From NCBI GenBank assembly GCA_946699065.1, contig CAMPDV010001233.1:1-64000 (forward strand): a stretch of 64,000 nucleotides of DNA, read 5' to 3'. This stretch comes from Loxodes magnus (lineage: Eukaryota; Ciliophora; Karyorelictea; Loxodida; Loxodidae). Both the position numbers and the translations under genes were made by a program. The notes beneath the pieces are model-generated. The model searched no databases, was not told where the DNA came from, and worked only from the letters and a program-made list of their open reading frames with translations. Positions 11,871-24,250 of this stretch are shown piece by piece. The first letter of the stretch is position 1. Each line of letters opens with the position of its first letter.

Positions 11871-12460
11871 TTTCAGATTAACGGAAGTATGCTTTGAGAA
11901 GTAATAAGTATTTAGAAAAGTGAAGAAGTAAAGTTAAAAAGAAGATAGTATTTCAGTTTTAAGTAGTATGATTTGAGAAGAAATAAGTATTTAGAAAAGT
12001 GAATAAATAAAGTAAGAAAAGAAGATAGAGTTTCAGATTAAAGGAAGTATTCTTAGAGAAGTAATAAGTATTTGAAAAGTGAAGAAGTAAAGTAAGAAAA
12101 GAAGATATTGTTTCATTTTTAAGTAGTATGATTTGAGAAGAAATAAGTATTTAGAAAAGTGAAGAAGTAAATTAAGAAAAGAAGATTAAATTTCAGTTTA
12201 ACGGAAGTATGCTTTGAGAAGTAATAAGTATTTGAAAAGTGAAGAAGTAAAGTAAGAAAAGAAGATAGAGTTTCAGATTAACGGAAGTATGCTTTGAGAA
12301 GTAATAAGTATTTAGAAAAGTGAAGAAGTAAAGTTAAAAAGAAGATAGTATTTCAGTTTTAAGTAGTATGATTTGAGAAGAAATAAGTATTTAGAAAAGT
12401 GAATAAATAAAGTAAGAAAAGAAGATAGAGTTTCAGATTAAAGGAAGTATTCTTAGAGAA
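11640..12460 (+). repeat. Pentamer higher-order repeat, exactly 400-bp period, two copies
   Basis: GAAGATATTGTTTCATTTTT is at 11701 and 12101, and the following four monomers (TAACGG, CAGATTAACGG, GTATTTCAGTTTTAAGTAG and CAGATTAAAGG heads) recur at the same 400-bp spacing. Tails differ at one or two sites, such as AAATTAAG against AAAGTAAG near 11851/12251. Confidence 0.85.
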
Positions 12461-12599
12461 GTAATAAGTATTTAGAAAAGTGAAGAAGTAAAGTAAGAAA
12501 AGAAGATAGAGTTTCAGTTTAAAGGAAGTATTCTTAGAGAAGTAATAAGTATTTAGAAAAGTGAATAAATAAAGTAAGAAAAGAAGATTAAATTTCAGT

Positions 12600-13894
12600 T
12601 TAACGGAAGTATGTTTTGAGAAGTAATAAGTATTTTTAAAAGTGAATAAGCAAAGTAAGAAAAGAAGATAGAGTTTCAGTTTTAAAAGGAAGTATTCTTA
12701 GAGAAGTAATAAGTATTTGAAAAGTGAAGAAGTAAAGTAAGAAAAGAAGATTAAATTTCAGTTTAACGGAAGTATTCTTAGAGAAGTAATAAGTATTTAG
12801 AAAAGTGAAGAAGTAAAGTAAGAAAAGAAGATAGAGTTTCAGATTAAAGGAAGTATTCTTAGGGAAGTAATAAGTATTTGAAAAGTGAAGAAGTAAAGTA
12901 AGAAAAGAAGATATTGTTTCATTTTTAAGTAGTATGCTTTGAGAAGTAATAAGTATTTTTAAAAGTGAATAAGCAAAGTAAGAAAAGAAGATAGAGTTTC
13001 AGTTTTAAAGGAAGTATTCTTAGAGAAGTAATAAGTATTTGAAAAGTGAAGAAGTAAAGTAAGAAAAGAAGATTAAATTTCAGTTTAACGGAAGTATTCT
13101 TAGAGAAGTAATAAGTATTTAGAAAAGTGAAGAAGTAAAGTAAGAAAAGAAGATAGAGTTTCAGTTTTAAAGGAAGTATTCTTAGGGAAGTAATAAGTAT
13201 TTAGAAAAGTGAATAAATAAAGTAAGAAAAGAAGATTAAATTTCAGTTTAACGGAAGTATGTTTTGAGAAGTAATAAGTATTTTTAAAAGTGAATAAGCA
13301 AAGTAAGAAAAGAAGATAGAGTTTCAGTTTTAAAGGAAGTATTCTTAGAGAAGTAATAAGTATTTGAAAAGTGAAGAAGTAAAGTAAGAAAAGAAGATTA
13401 AATTTCAGTTTAACGGAAGTATTCTTAGAGAAGTAATAAGTATTTAGAAAAGTGAAGAAGTAAAGTAAGAAAAGAAGATAGAGTTTCAGTTTAAAGGAAG
13501 TATTCTTAGAGAAGTAATAAGTATTTAGAAAAGTGAATAAATAAAGTAAGAAAAGAAGATTAAATTTCAGTTTAACGGAAGTATGTTTTGAGAAGTAATA
13601 AGTATTTTTAAAAGTGAATAAGCAAAGTAAGAAAAGAAGATAGAGTTTCAGTTTTAAAGGAAGTATTCTTAGAGAAGTAATAAGTATTTGAAAAGTGAAG
13701 AAGTAAAGTAAGAAAAGAAGATTAAATTTCAGTTTAACGGAAGTATTCTTAGAGAAGTAATAAGTATTTAGAAAAGTGAAGAAGTAAAGTAAGAAAAGAA
13801 GATAGAGTTTCAGTTTTAAAGGAAGTATTCTTAGGGAAGTAATAAGTATTTGAAAAGTGAAGAAGTAAAGTAAGAAAAGAAGATATTGTTTCAT
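12600..13894 (+). repeat. Tetramer higher-order repeat of 81-bp monomers, 324-bp period, about four copies
   Basis: The head GTATGTTTTG is at 12609, 13257 and 13581, and the matching GTATGCTTTG unit is at 12932, giving steps of 323, 325 and 324. Each cycle has the same four monomer types, with the GAATAAGCAAAG tail in the first. Because four 81-bp units keep the frame, a 264-codon minus-strand frame (13100-13894) stays open over this block. It starts at the CAT of an ATTGTTTCATT head and ends at TTA in a TATTCTTAGAG head; I judge it non-coding. Confidence 0.85.
13561..13641 (+). repeat. Example of the 81-bp monomer variant (TTTAACGG head, GAATAAGCAAAG tail)
   Basis: This unit starts TAAATTTCAG and carries the head TTTAACGGAAGTATGTTTTG and the tail with TATTTTTAAAAG and GAATAAGCAAAG. 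It is 81 bp because the GGAAGTATG form of the head is one base longer than GGAGTATG. The TAACGG head supplies most of the CpG dinucleotides of the array. Since 81 is a multiple of three, runs of this length class keep one minus-strand frame open and produce spurious long ORFs. Confidence 0.85.
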
Positions 13895-14111
13895 TTTTAA
13901 GTAGTATGCTTTGAGAAGTAATAAGTATTTGAAAAGTGAATAAATAAAGTAAGAAAAGAAGATAGAGTTTCAGTTTAAAGGAAGTATTCTTAGAGAAGTA
14001 ATAAGTATTTAGAAAAGTGAATAAATAAAGTAAGAAAAGAAGATAGAGTTTCAGTTTAAAGGAATTATTCTTTGAGAAGTAATAAGTATTTAGAAAAGTG
14101 AATAAGAAAGC

Positions 14112-14445
14112 AAGAAAAGAAGATAGAGTTTCAGTTTAAAGGAATTATTCTTTGAGAAGTAATAAGTATTTGAAAAGTGAAGAAGTAAAGTTAAAAAGAA
14201 GATAGTATTTCAGTTTTAAGTAGTATGATTTGAGAAGAAATAAGTATTTAGAAAAGTGAATAAATAAAGTAAGAAAAGAAGATAGAGTTTCAGATTAAAG
14301 GAAGTATTCTTAGAGAAGTAATAAGTATTTAGAAAAGTGAAGAAGTAAAGTAAGAAAAGAAGATAGAGTTTCAGTTTAAAGGAAGTATTCTTAGAGAAGT
14401 AATAAGTATTTAGAAAAGTGAATAAATAAAGTAAGAAAAGAAGAT
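14112..14445 (+). repeat. Segment duplicated at 15962-16295 (offset 1,850 bp)
   Basis: The monomer GTATTTCAGTTTTAAGTAG (14203 and 16053), the TTTAAAGGAATTATTC unit before it, and the CAGATTAAAGG and TTTAAAGG units after it are all 1,850 bp apart, 23 monomers. The copies part at 14445/16295 (GATTAAAT against GATAGAGT). Confidence 0.8.
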
Positions 14446-14811
14446 TAAATTTCAGTTTAACGGAAGTATGTTTTGAGAAGTAATAAGTATTTTTAAAAGT
14501 GAATAAGCAAAGTAAGAAAAGAAGATAGAGTTTCAGTTTTAAAGGAAGTATTCTTAGAGAAGTAATAAGTATTTGAAAAGTGAAGAAGTAAAGTAAGAAA
14601 AGAAGATTAAATTTCAGTTTAACGGAAGTATTCTTAGAGAAGTAATAAGTATTTAGAAAAGTGAAGAAGTAAAGTAAGAAAAGAAGATAGAGTTTCAGAT
14701 TAAAGGAAGTATTCTTAGAGAAGTAATAAGTATTTAGAAAAGTGAAGAAGTAAAGTAAGAAAAGAAGATAGAGTTTCAGATTAAAGGAAGTATTCTTAGA
14801 GAAGTAATAAG

Positions 14812-15627
14812 TATTTAGAAAAGTGAAGAAGTAAAGTAAGAAAAGAAGATAGAGTTTCAGTTTAAAGGAATTATTCTTTGAGAAGTAATAAGTATTTAGA
14901 AAAGTGAAGAAGTAAAGTAAGAAAAGAAGATAGAATTTCAGTTTAAAGGAAGTATTCTTAGAGAAGTAATAAGTATTTAGAAAAGTGAAGAAGTAAAGTA
15001 AGAAAAGAAGATAGAATTTCAGTTTTAGGGAGTATGCTTTGAGAAGTAATAAGTATTTAGAAAAGTTAATAAATAAAGTAAGAAAAGAAGATATTGTTTC
15101 ATTTTTAAGTAGTTTGATTAGAGAAGAAATAAGTATTTAGAAAAGTGAAGAAGTAAAGTAAGAAAATAAGATAGGGTTTCAGTTTTAAGTAGTATGATTA
15201 GAGAAGTAATAAGTATTTAGAAAAGTGTTTAAATAAAGTAAGAAAAGAAGATTAAATTTCAGTTTAACGGAATTATTCTTTGAGAAGAAATAAGTATTTA
15301 GAAAAGTGAAGAAGTAAAGTAAGAAAAGAAGATTAAATTTCAGTTTAACGGAAGTATGCTTTGAGAAGTAATAATTATTTAGAAAAGTGAATAAATAAAG
15401 TAAGAAAAGAAGATATTGTTTCATTTTTAAGTAGTCTGATTAGAGAAGAAATAAGTATTTAGAAAAGTGAAGAAGTAAAGTAAGAAAAAAGATTAAATTT
15501 CAGTTTAACGGAAGTATGCTTGAGAAGTAATAAGTATTTAGAAAAGTGAATAAATATAGTAAGAAAAGAAGATAGAGTTTCAGTTTAAAGGAAATATGCT
15601 TTGAGAAGAAATAATTATTTTTAAAAG
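14812..15627 (+). repeat. Segment duplicated at 16740-17555 (offset 1,928 bp)
   Basis: Ten monomers recur at a constant 1,928-bp spacing. They include several rare marks: AAATAAGATAGGG near 15171/17099, the short tail GTAAGAAAAAAGATTAAAT near 15481/17409, and GTATGCTTGAGAAG (two bases short) at 15514/17442. One tail differs, GTGTTTAAATAAAG near 15227 against GTGAAGAAGTAAAG near 17155. The copies end in a shared GGAAATATGCTTTGAG unit, after which tails differ. Confidence 0.88.
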
Positions 15628-16739
15628 TGTTTAAATAAAGTAAGAAAAGAAGATAGAGTTTCAGATTAAAGGAAGTATTCTTTGAGAAGTAATAAGTATT
15701 TAGAAAAGTGAAGAAGTAAAGTAAGAAAAGAAGATATTGTTTCATTTTTAAGTAGTATGCTTTGAGAAGTAATAAGTATTTGAAAAGTGAATAAATAAAG
15801 TAAGAAAAGAAGATAGAGTTTCAGTTTTAAGGAAGTATTCTTAGAGAAGTAATAAGTATTTAGAAAAGTGAATAAATAAAGTAAGAAAAGAAGATAGAGT
15901 TTCAGTTTTAGTTGTATGCTTTGAGAAGTAATAAGTATTTAGAAAAGTTAATAAATAAAGTAAGAAAAGAAGATAGAGTTTCAGTTTAAAGGAATTATTC
16001 TTTGAGAAGTAATAAGTATTTGAAAAGTGAAGAAGTAAAGTTAAAAAGAAGATAGTATTTCAGTTTTAAGTAGTATGATTTGAGAAGAAATAAGTATTTA
16101 GAAAAGTGAATAAATAAAGTAAGAAAAGAAGATAGAGTTTCAGATTAAAGGAAGTATTCTTAGAGAAGTAATAAGTATTTAGAAAAGTGAAGAAGTAAAG
16201 TAAGAAAAGAAGATAGAGTTTCAGTTTAAAGGAAGTATTCTTAGAGAAGTAATAAGTATTTAGAAAAGTGAATAAATAAAGTAAGAAAAGAAGATAGAGT
16301 TTCAGTTTTAAAGGAAGTATTCTTTGAGAAGTAATAAGTATTTAGAAAAGTGAATTAGAAAGTAAGAAAAGAAGATAGAGTTTCAGTTTTAAAGGAAGTA
16401 TTCTTAGAGAAGTAATAAGTATTTGAAAAGTGAAGAAGTAAAGTAAGAAAAGAAGATTAAATTTCAGTTTAACGGAAGTATTCTTAGAGAAGTAATAAGT
16501 ATTTGAAAAGTGAAGAAGTAAAGTAAGAAAAGAAGATAGAGTTTCAGATTAACGGAAGTATGCTTTGAGAAGTAATAAGTATTTAGAAAAGTGAAGAAGT
16601 AAAGTTAAAAAGAAGATAGAGTTTCAGTTTTGAGTAGTATGCTTTGAGAAGTAATAAGTATTTAGAAAAGTTAAGAAGTAAAGTAAGAAAAGAAGATTAA
16701 ATTTCAGTTTAACGGAAGTATGATTAGAGAAGAAATAAG

Positions 16740-17555
16740 TATTTAGAAAAGTGAAGAAGTAAAGTAAGAAAAGAAGATAGAGTTTCAGTTTAAAGGAAGT
16801 ATTCTTTGAGAAGTAATAAGTATTTAGAAAAGTGAAGAAGTAAAGTAAGAAAAGAAGATAGAATTTCAGTTTAAAGGAAGTATTCTTAGAGAAGTAATAA
16901 GTATTTAGAAAAGTGAAGAAGTAAAGTAAGAAAAGAAGATAGAATTTCAGTTTTAGGGAGTATGCTTTGAGAAGTAATAAGTATTTAGAAAAGTTAATAA
17001 ATAAAGTAAGAAAAGAAGATATTGTTTCATTTTTAAGTAGTTTGATTAGAGAAGAAATAAGTATTTAGAAAAGTGAAGAAGTAAAGTAAGAAAATAAGAT
17101 AGGGTTTCAGTTTTAAGTAGTATGATTAGAGAAGAAATAAGTATTTAGAAAAGTGAAGAAGTAAAGTAAGAAAAGAAGATTAAATTTCAGTTTAACGGAA
17201 TTATTCTTTGAGAAGAAATAAGTATTTAGAAAAGTGAAGAAGTAAAGTAAGAAAAGAAGATTAAATTTCAGTTTAACGGAAGTATGCTTTGAGAAGTAAT
17301 AATTATTTAGAAAAGTGAATAAATAAAGTAAGAAAAGAAGATATTGTTTCATTTTTAAGTAGTCTGATTAGAGAAGAAATAAGTATTTAGAAAAGTGAAG
17401 AAGTAAAGTAAGAAAAAAGATTAAATTTCAGTTTAACGGAAGTATGCTTGAGAAGTAATAAGTATTTAGAAAAGTGAATAAATATAGTAAGAAAAGAAGA
17501 TAGAGTTTCAGTTTAAAGGAAATATGCTTTGAGAAGAAATAATTATTTTAAAAGT
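16740..17555 (+). repeat. Second copy of the 14812-15627 segment
   Basis: This is the partner of 14812-15627. The right junction falls inside a monomer: AATTATTTTAAAAGTG here loses one T and goes on with a GAAGAAGTAAAG tail, where the first copy has a GTGTTTAAATAAAG tail. Confidence 0.88.
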
Positions 17556-19539
17556 GAAGAAGTAAAGTTAAAAAGAAGATAGAATTTCAGTTTTAAGGAG
17601 TATGCTTTGAGAAGAAATAAGTATTTAGAAAAGTGAATAAATAAAGTAAGAAAAGAAGATAGAGTTTCAGTTTTAAAGGAAGTATTCTTAGAGAAGTAAT
17701 AAGTATTTTTAAAAGTGAATAAGCAAAGTAAGAAAAGAAGATAGAGTTTCAGTTTAAAGGAAGTATTCTTAGAGAAGTAATAAGTATTTAGAAAAGTGAA
17801 GAAGTAAAGTAAGAAAAGAAGATAGAGTTTCAGTTTTAGTTGTATGCTTTGAGAAGTAATAAGTATTTAGAAAAGTGAATAAATAAAGTAAGAAAAGAAG
17901 ATAGAGTTTCAGTTTAAAGGAATTATTCTTTGAGAAGTAATAAGTATTTAGAAAAGTGAATAAGAAAGTAAGAAAAGAAGATAGAGTTTCAGTTTAAAGG
18001 AATTATTCTTTGAGAAGTAATAAGTATTTGAAAAGTGAAGAAGTAAAGTTAAAAAGAAGATAGTATTTCAGTTTTAAGGAGTATGCTTTGAGAAGTAATA
18101 AGTATTTAGAAAAGTGAATAAATAAAGTAAGAAAAGAAGATAGAGTTTCAGATTAAAGGAAGTATTCTTTGAGAAGTAATAAGTATTTAGAAAAGTGAAG
18201 AAGTAAAGTAAGAAAAGAAGATAGAGTTTCAGATTAACGGAAGTATGCTTTGAGAAGTAATAAGTATTTAGAAAAGTGAAGAAGTAAAGTAAGAAAAGAA
18301 GATAGAGTTTCAGTTTTAAAGGAAGTATTCTTTGAGAAGTAATAAGTATTTAGAAAAGTGAAGAAGTAAAGTTAAAAAGAAGATAGAATTTCAGTTTTAA
18401 GGAGTATGCTTTGAGAAGTAATAAGTATTTAGAAAAGTGAATAAATATAGTAAGAAAAGAAGATAGAGTTTCAGTTTTAAAGGAAGTATTCTTAGAGAAG
18501 TAATAAGTATTTGAAAAGTGAAGAAGTAAAGTAAGAAAAGAAGATTAAATTTCAGTTTAACGGAAGTATTCTTAGAGAAGTAATAAGTATTTGAAAAGTG
18601 AAGAAGTAAATTAAGAAAAGAAGATAGAGTTTCAGTTTTAAAGGAATTATTCTTTGAGAAGTAATAAGTATTTAGAAAAGTGAAGAAGTAAAGTTAAAAA
18701 GAAGATAGAGTTTCAGTTTTAAAGGAAGTATTCTTAGAGAAGTAATAAGTATTTGAAAAGTGAAGAAGTAAAGTAAGAAAAGAAGATTAAATTTCAGTTT
18801 AACGGAAGTATTCTTAGAGAAGTAATAAGTATTTGAAAAGTGAAGAAGTAAATTAAGAAAAGAAAATAGAGTTTCAGTTTAAAGGAAGTATTCTTTGAGA
18901 AGTAATAAGTATTTAGAAAAGTGAATAAATAAAGTAAGAAAAGAAGATAGAGTTTCAGTTTAACGGAAGTATGCTTTGAGAAGTAATAAGTATTTAGAAA
19001 AGTGAAGAAGTAAAGTAAGAAAAGAAGATAGAGTTTCAGTTTAAAGGAATTATTCTTTGAGAAGTAATAAGTATTTTAAAAGTGAAGAAGTAAAGTTAAA
19101 AAGAAGATAGAATTTCAGTTTTAAGGAGTATGCTTTGAGAAGAAATAAGTATTTAGAAAAGTGAATAAATAAAGTAAGAAAAGAAGATAGAGTTTCAGTT
19201 TTAAAGGAATTATTCTTTGAGAAGTAATAAGTATTTAGAAAAGTGAAGAAGTAAAGTTAAAAAGAAGATAGAATTTCAGTTTTAAGGAGTATGCTTTGAG
19301 AAGTAATAAGTATTTAGAAAAGTGAAGAAGTAAAGTAAGAAAAGAAGATAGAGTTTCAGTTTAAAGGAATTATTCTTAGAGAAGTAATAAGTATTTAGAA
19401 AAGTGAATAAATAAAGTAAGAAAAGAAGATAGAGTTTCAGTTTAAAGGAATTATTCTTTGAGAAGTAATAAGTATTTAGAAAAGTGAATAAGAAAGTAAG
19501 AAAAGAAGATAGAGTTTCAGTTTAAAGGAATTATTCTTT
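17556..19539 (+). repeat. Monomers of mixed type with short local repeats
   Basis: Mainly TTTAAAGG-AATTATTC, TTTTAAGG and TTTTAAAGG heads. A three-monomer block is repeated near 18472 and 18711 (TTTTAAAGG head, then a TAACGG-TATTCTTAG unit with an AAATTAAG tail), about 240 bp apart. No genes or foreign sequence. Confidence 0.75.
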
Positions 19540-22500
19540 GAGAAGTAATAAGTATTTGAAAAGTGAAGAAGTAAAGTTAAAAAGAAGATAGTATTTCAGT
19601 TTTAAGGAGTATGCTTTGAGAAGTAATAAGTATTTAGAAAAGTGAATAAATAAAGTAAGAAAAGAAGATAGAGTTTCAGATTAAAGGAAGTATTCTTTGA
19701 GAAGTAATAAGTATTTAGAAAAGTGAAGAAGTAAAGTAAGAAAAGAAGATTAAATTTTAGTTTAACGGAAGTATGCTTTGAGAAGTAATAAGTATTTAGA
19801 AAAGTGAAGAAGTAAAGTAAGAAAAGAAGATAGAGTTTCAGTTTTAAAGGAAGTATTCTTTGAGAAGTAATAAGTATTTAGAAAAGTGAAGAAGTAAAGT
19901 TAAAAAGAAGATAGAATTTCAGTTTTAAGGAGTATGCTTTGAGAAGTAATAAGTATTTAGAAAAGTGAATAAATATAGTAAGAAAAGAAGATAGAGTTTC
20001 AGTTTAAAGGAAATATGCTTTGAGAAGAAATAATTATTTTTAAAAGTGTTTAAATAAAGTAAGAAAAGAAGATAGAGTTTCAGTTTTAAAGGAAGTATTC
20101 TTAGGGAAGTAATAAGTATTTGAAAAGTGAAGAAGTAAAGTAAGAAAAGAAGATAGAGTTTCAGTTTTAAGGAGCATGCTTAGAGAAGTAATAAGTATTT
20201 AGAAAAGTGAAGAAGTAAAGTAAGAAAAGAAGATTGAATTTCAGTTTTAAGGAGTATGCTTTGAGAAGTAATAAGTATTTATAAAAGTGAAGAAGTAAAG
20301 TAAGAAAAGAAGATAGAGTTTCAGTTTAAAGGAATTATTCTTTGAGAAGTAATAAGTATTTTTAAAAGTGAATAAGAAAGTAAGAAAAGAAGATAGAATT
20401 TCAGTTTAAAGGAAGTATGCTTTGAGAAGTAATAAGTATTTAGAAAAGTGAAGAAGTAAAGTTAAAAAGAAGATAGAATTTCAGTTTTAAGGAGTATGCT
20501 TTGAGAAGTAATAAGTATTTAGAAAAGTTAATAAATAAAGTAAGAAAAGAAGATAGAGTTTCAGTTTTAGTTGTATGCTTTGAGAAGTAATAAGTATTTA
20601 GAAAAGTGAATAAATAAAGTAAGAAAAGAAGATAGAGTTTCAGTTTTAAGGAAGTATGCTTTGAGAAGTAATAAGTATTTGAAAAGTGAAGAATTAAAAT
20701 AACAAAAGAAGATAGTATTTCAGTTTTAAGGAGTATGCTTTGAGAAGTAATAAGTATTTAGAAAAGTGAAGAAGTAAAGTAAGAAAAGAAGATATTGTTT
20801 CATTTTTAAGTAGTATGATTTGAGAAGAAATAAGTATTTAGAAAAGTGAAGAAGTTAAATAAGAAAAGAAGATTAAATTTCAGTTTAACGGAAGTATTCT
20901 TAGAGAAGTAATAAGTATTTAGAAAAGTGAATAAATAAAGTAAGAAAAGAAGATAGAGTTTCAGTTTTAAGGAAGTATGCTTTGAGAAGTAATAAGTATT
21001 TGAAAAGTGAAGAATTAAAGTAAGAAAAGAAGATATTGTTTCATTTTTAAGTAGTATGATTTGAGAAGAAATAAGTATTTAGAAAAGTGAAGAAGTAAAT
21101 TAAAAAAAGAAGATTAAATTTCAGTTTAACGGAAGTATGCTTTGAGAAGTAATAAGTATTTGAAAAGTGAAGAAGTAAAGTAAGAAAAGAAGATAGAGTT
21201 TCAGTTTTAAGGAAGTATTCTTAGAGAAGTAATAAGTATTTAGAAAAGTGAATAAATAAAGTAAGAAAAGAAGATATTGTTTCATTTTTAAGTAGTATGC
21301 TTTGAGAAGTAATCTGTATTTGAAAAGTGAAGAAGTAAAGTTAAAAAGAAGATAGAGTTTCAGTTTTGAGTAGTATGCTTTGAGAAGTAATAAGTATTTG
21401 AAAAGTGAAGAATTAAAGTAAGAAAAGAAGATTAAATTTCAGTTTAACGGAAGTATGATTAGAGAAGAAATAAGTATTTAGAAAAGTGAAGAAGTAAAGT
21501 AAGAAAAGAAGATAGAGTTTCAGTTTAAAGGAATTATTCTTAGAGAAGTAATAAGTATTTAGAAAAGTGAAGAAGTAAAGTAAGAAAAGAAGAATAAATT
21601 TCAGTTTAACGGAAGTATGCTTTGAGAAGTAATAAGTATTTAGAAAAGTTAATAAATAAAGTAAGAAAAGAAGATAGAGTTTCAGTTTAACGGAAGTATT
21701 CTTAGAGAAGTAATAAGTATTTGAAAAGTGAATAAATAAAGTAAGAAAAGAAGATAGAGTTTCAGATTAACGGAAGTATGCTTTGAGAAGTAATAAGTAT
21801 TTAGAAAAGTGAAGAAGTAAAGTTAAAAAGAAGATAGTATTTCAGTTTTGAGTAGTATGCTTTGAGAAGTAATAAGTATTTAGAAAAGTGAAGAAGTAAA
21901 GTAAGAAAAGAAGATTAAATTTCAGTTTTAAAGGAAGTATTCTTAGAGAAGTAATAAGTATTTGAAAAGTGAATAAATAAAGTAAGAAAAAAGATTAAAT
22001 TTCAGTTTAAAGGAATTATTCTTTGAGAAGTAATAAGTATTTTTAAAAGTGAAGAAGAAAGTAAGAAAAGAAGATAGAATTTCAGTTTAAAGGAAGTATT
22101 CTTAGAGAAGTAATAAGTATTTAGAAAAGTGAAGAAGTAAAGTAAGAAAAGAAGATAGAGTTTCAGTTTAAAGGAAGTATTCTTAGAGAAGTAATAAGTA
22201 TTTAGAAAAGTGAATAAATAAAGTAAGAAAAGAAGATAGAGTTTCAGTTTAAAGGAATTATTCTTTGAGAAGTAATAAGTATTTAGAAAAGTGAATAAGA
22301 AAGTAAGAAAAGAAGATAGAGTTTCAGTTTAAAGGAATTATTCTTTGAGAAGTAATAAGTATTTGAAAAGTGAAGAAGTAAAGTTAAAAAGAAGATAGTA
22401 TTTCAGTTTTAAGGAGTATGCTCGAGAAGTAATAAGTATTTAGAAAAGTGAATAAATAAAGTAAGAAAAGAAGATAGAGTTTCAGATTAAAGGAAGTATT

Positions 22501-22735
22501 CTTAGAGAAGTAATAAGTATTTAGAAAAGTGAAGAAGTAAAGTAAGAAAAGAAGATAGAGTTTCAGTTTAAAGGAAGTATTCTTAGAGAAGTAATAAGTA
22601 TTTAGAAAAGTGAATAAATAAAGTAAGAAAAGAAGATAGAGTTTCAGTTTTAAAGGAAGTATTCTTTGAGAAGTAATAAGTATTTAGAAAAGTGAATTAG
22701 AAAGTAAGAAAAGAAGATAGAGTTTCAGTTTTAAA
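19540..22735 (+). repeat. Large segmental duplication, copy A (offset 5,059-5,060 bp)
   Basis: About 40 monomers recur at 24600-27795. Private marks pin the alignment: TAAATTTTAG 19751/24811, AATTAAAATAACAAAAG 20692/25751, AATCTGTATT 21311/26370, and CTCGAGAAG 22421/27481 (the last creates a CTCGAG palindrome in both). Only scattered substitutions and one-base length changes were seen between copies. A few monomers were exchanged, for example near 19840, where a TTTTAAAGGAAG head replaces TTTAAAGGAATT. Confidence 0.9.
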
Positions 22736-22899
22736 GGAAGTATTCTTAGAGAAGTAATAAGTATTTGAAAAGTGAAGAAGTAAAGTAAGAAAAGAAGATT
22801 AAATTTCAGTTTAACTGAAGTATTCTTAGAGAAGTAATAAGTATTTAGAAAAGTGAAGAAGTAAAGTAAGAAAAGAAGATAGAGTTTCAGATTAACGGA

Positions 22900-23600
22900 A
22901 GTATGCTTTGAGAAGTAATAAGTATTTAGAAAAGTGAAGAAGTAAAGTTAAAAAGAAGATAGAGTTTCAGTTTTGAGTAGTATGCTTTGAGAAGTAATAA
23001 GTATTTAGAAAAGTTAAGAAGTAAAGTAAGAAAAGAAGATTAAATTTCAGTTTAACGGAAGTATGATTAGAGAAGTAATAAGTATTTAGAAAAGTGAAGA
23101 AGTAAAGTAAGAAAAGAAGATAGAGTTTCAGTTTAAAGGAATTATTCTTAGAGAAGTAATAAGTATTTAGAAAAGTGAAGAAGTAAAGTAAGAAAAGAAG
23201 ATAGAGTTTCAGTTTAAAGGAAGTATTCTTAGAGAAGTAATAAGTATTTAGAAAAGTGTTTAAATAAAGTAAGAAAAGAAGATAGAGTTTCAGTTTTAAA
23301 GGAAGTATTCTTAGAGAAGTAATAAGTATTTGAAAAGTGAAGAAGTAAAGTAAGAAAAGAAGATTAAATTTCAGTTTAACGGAAGTATTCTTAGAGAAGT
23401 AATAAGTATTTAGAAAAGTGAAGAAGTAAAGTAAGAAAAGAAGATAGAGTTTCAGTTTAACGGAAGTATGCTTTGAGAAGTAATAAGTATTTAGAAAAGT
23501 GAAGAAGTAAAGTAAGAAAAGAAGATAGAGTTTCAGTTTTGAGTAGTATGCTTTGAGAAGTAATAAGTATTTAGAAAAGTTAAGAAGTAAAGTAAGAAAA
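22900..23600 (+). repeat. Continuation of copy A after a two-monomer indel (pairs with 27797-28497)
   Basis: After 22735 the 5,060-bp offset drops to 4,897, a loss of 163 bp (two monomers) in copy B: TTTTGAGTAG at 22971 matches 27868, and AAAAGTGTTT at 23252 matches 28149. Near 28497 copy B carries two extra monomers, which returns the offset to 5,058. Both length changes are whole monomers. Confidence 0.82.
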
Positions 23601-24250
23601 GAAGATTAAATTTCAGTTTAACGGAAGTATTCTTAGAGAAGTAATAAGTATTTAGAAAAGTGAATAAATAAAGTAAGAAAAGAAGATAGAGTTTCAGTTT
23701 AACGGAAGTATTCTTAGAGAAGTAATAAGTATTTAGAAAAGTGAAGAAGTAAAGTAAGAAAAGAAGATAGAGTTTCAGTTTAAAGGAAGTATTCTTAGAG
23801 AAGTAATAAGTATTTAGAAAAGTGTTTAAATAAAGTAAGAAAAGAAGATAGAGTTTCAGTTTTAAAGGAAGTATTCTTAGAGAAGTAATAAGTATTTGAA
23901 AAGTGAAGAAGTAAAGTAAGAAAAGAAGATTAAATTTCAGTTTAACGGAAGTATTCTTAGAGAAGTAATAAGTATTTGAAAAGTGAAGAAGTAAAGTAAG
24001 AAAAGAAGATAGAGTTTCAGATTAACGGAAGTATGCTTTGAGAAGTAATAAGTATTTAGAAAAGTGAAGAAGTAAAGTTAAAAAGAAGATAGAGTTTCAG
24101 TTTTGAGTAGTATGCTTTGAGAAGTAATAAGTATTTAGAAAAGTTAAGAAGTAAAGTAAGAAAAGAAGATTAAATTTCAGTTTAACGGAAGTATGATTAG
24201 AGAAGAAATAAGTATTTAGAAAAGTGAAGAAGTAAAGTAAGAAAAGAAGA

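Noticed and set aside
13100..13894. 264-codon minus-strand open frame with a 27-residue Leu/Phe/Tyr-rich repeat
   Set aside because: It lies wholly in the satellite, is open only because four 81-bp monomers keep frame, has no non-repeat sequence, and shares its start (CAT in the ATTGTTTCATT head) with all similar frames. Not annotated as a gene.
15185..17352. Minus-strand frames of 79-81 codons at 15185, 15500 and 17113
   Set aside because: Satellite by-products; 15185 and 17113 are the two copies of the 1,928-bp duplication.
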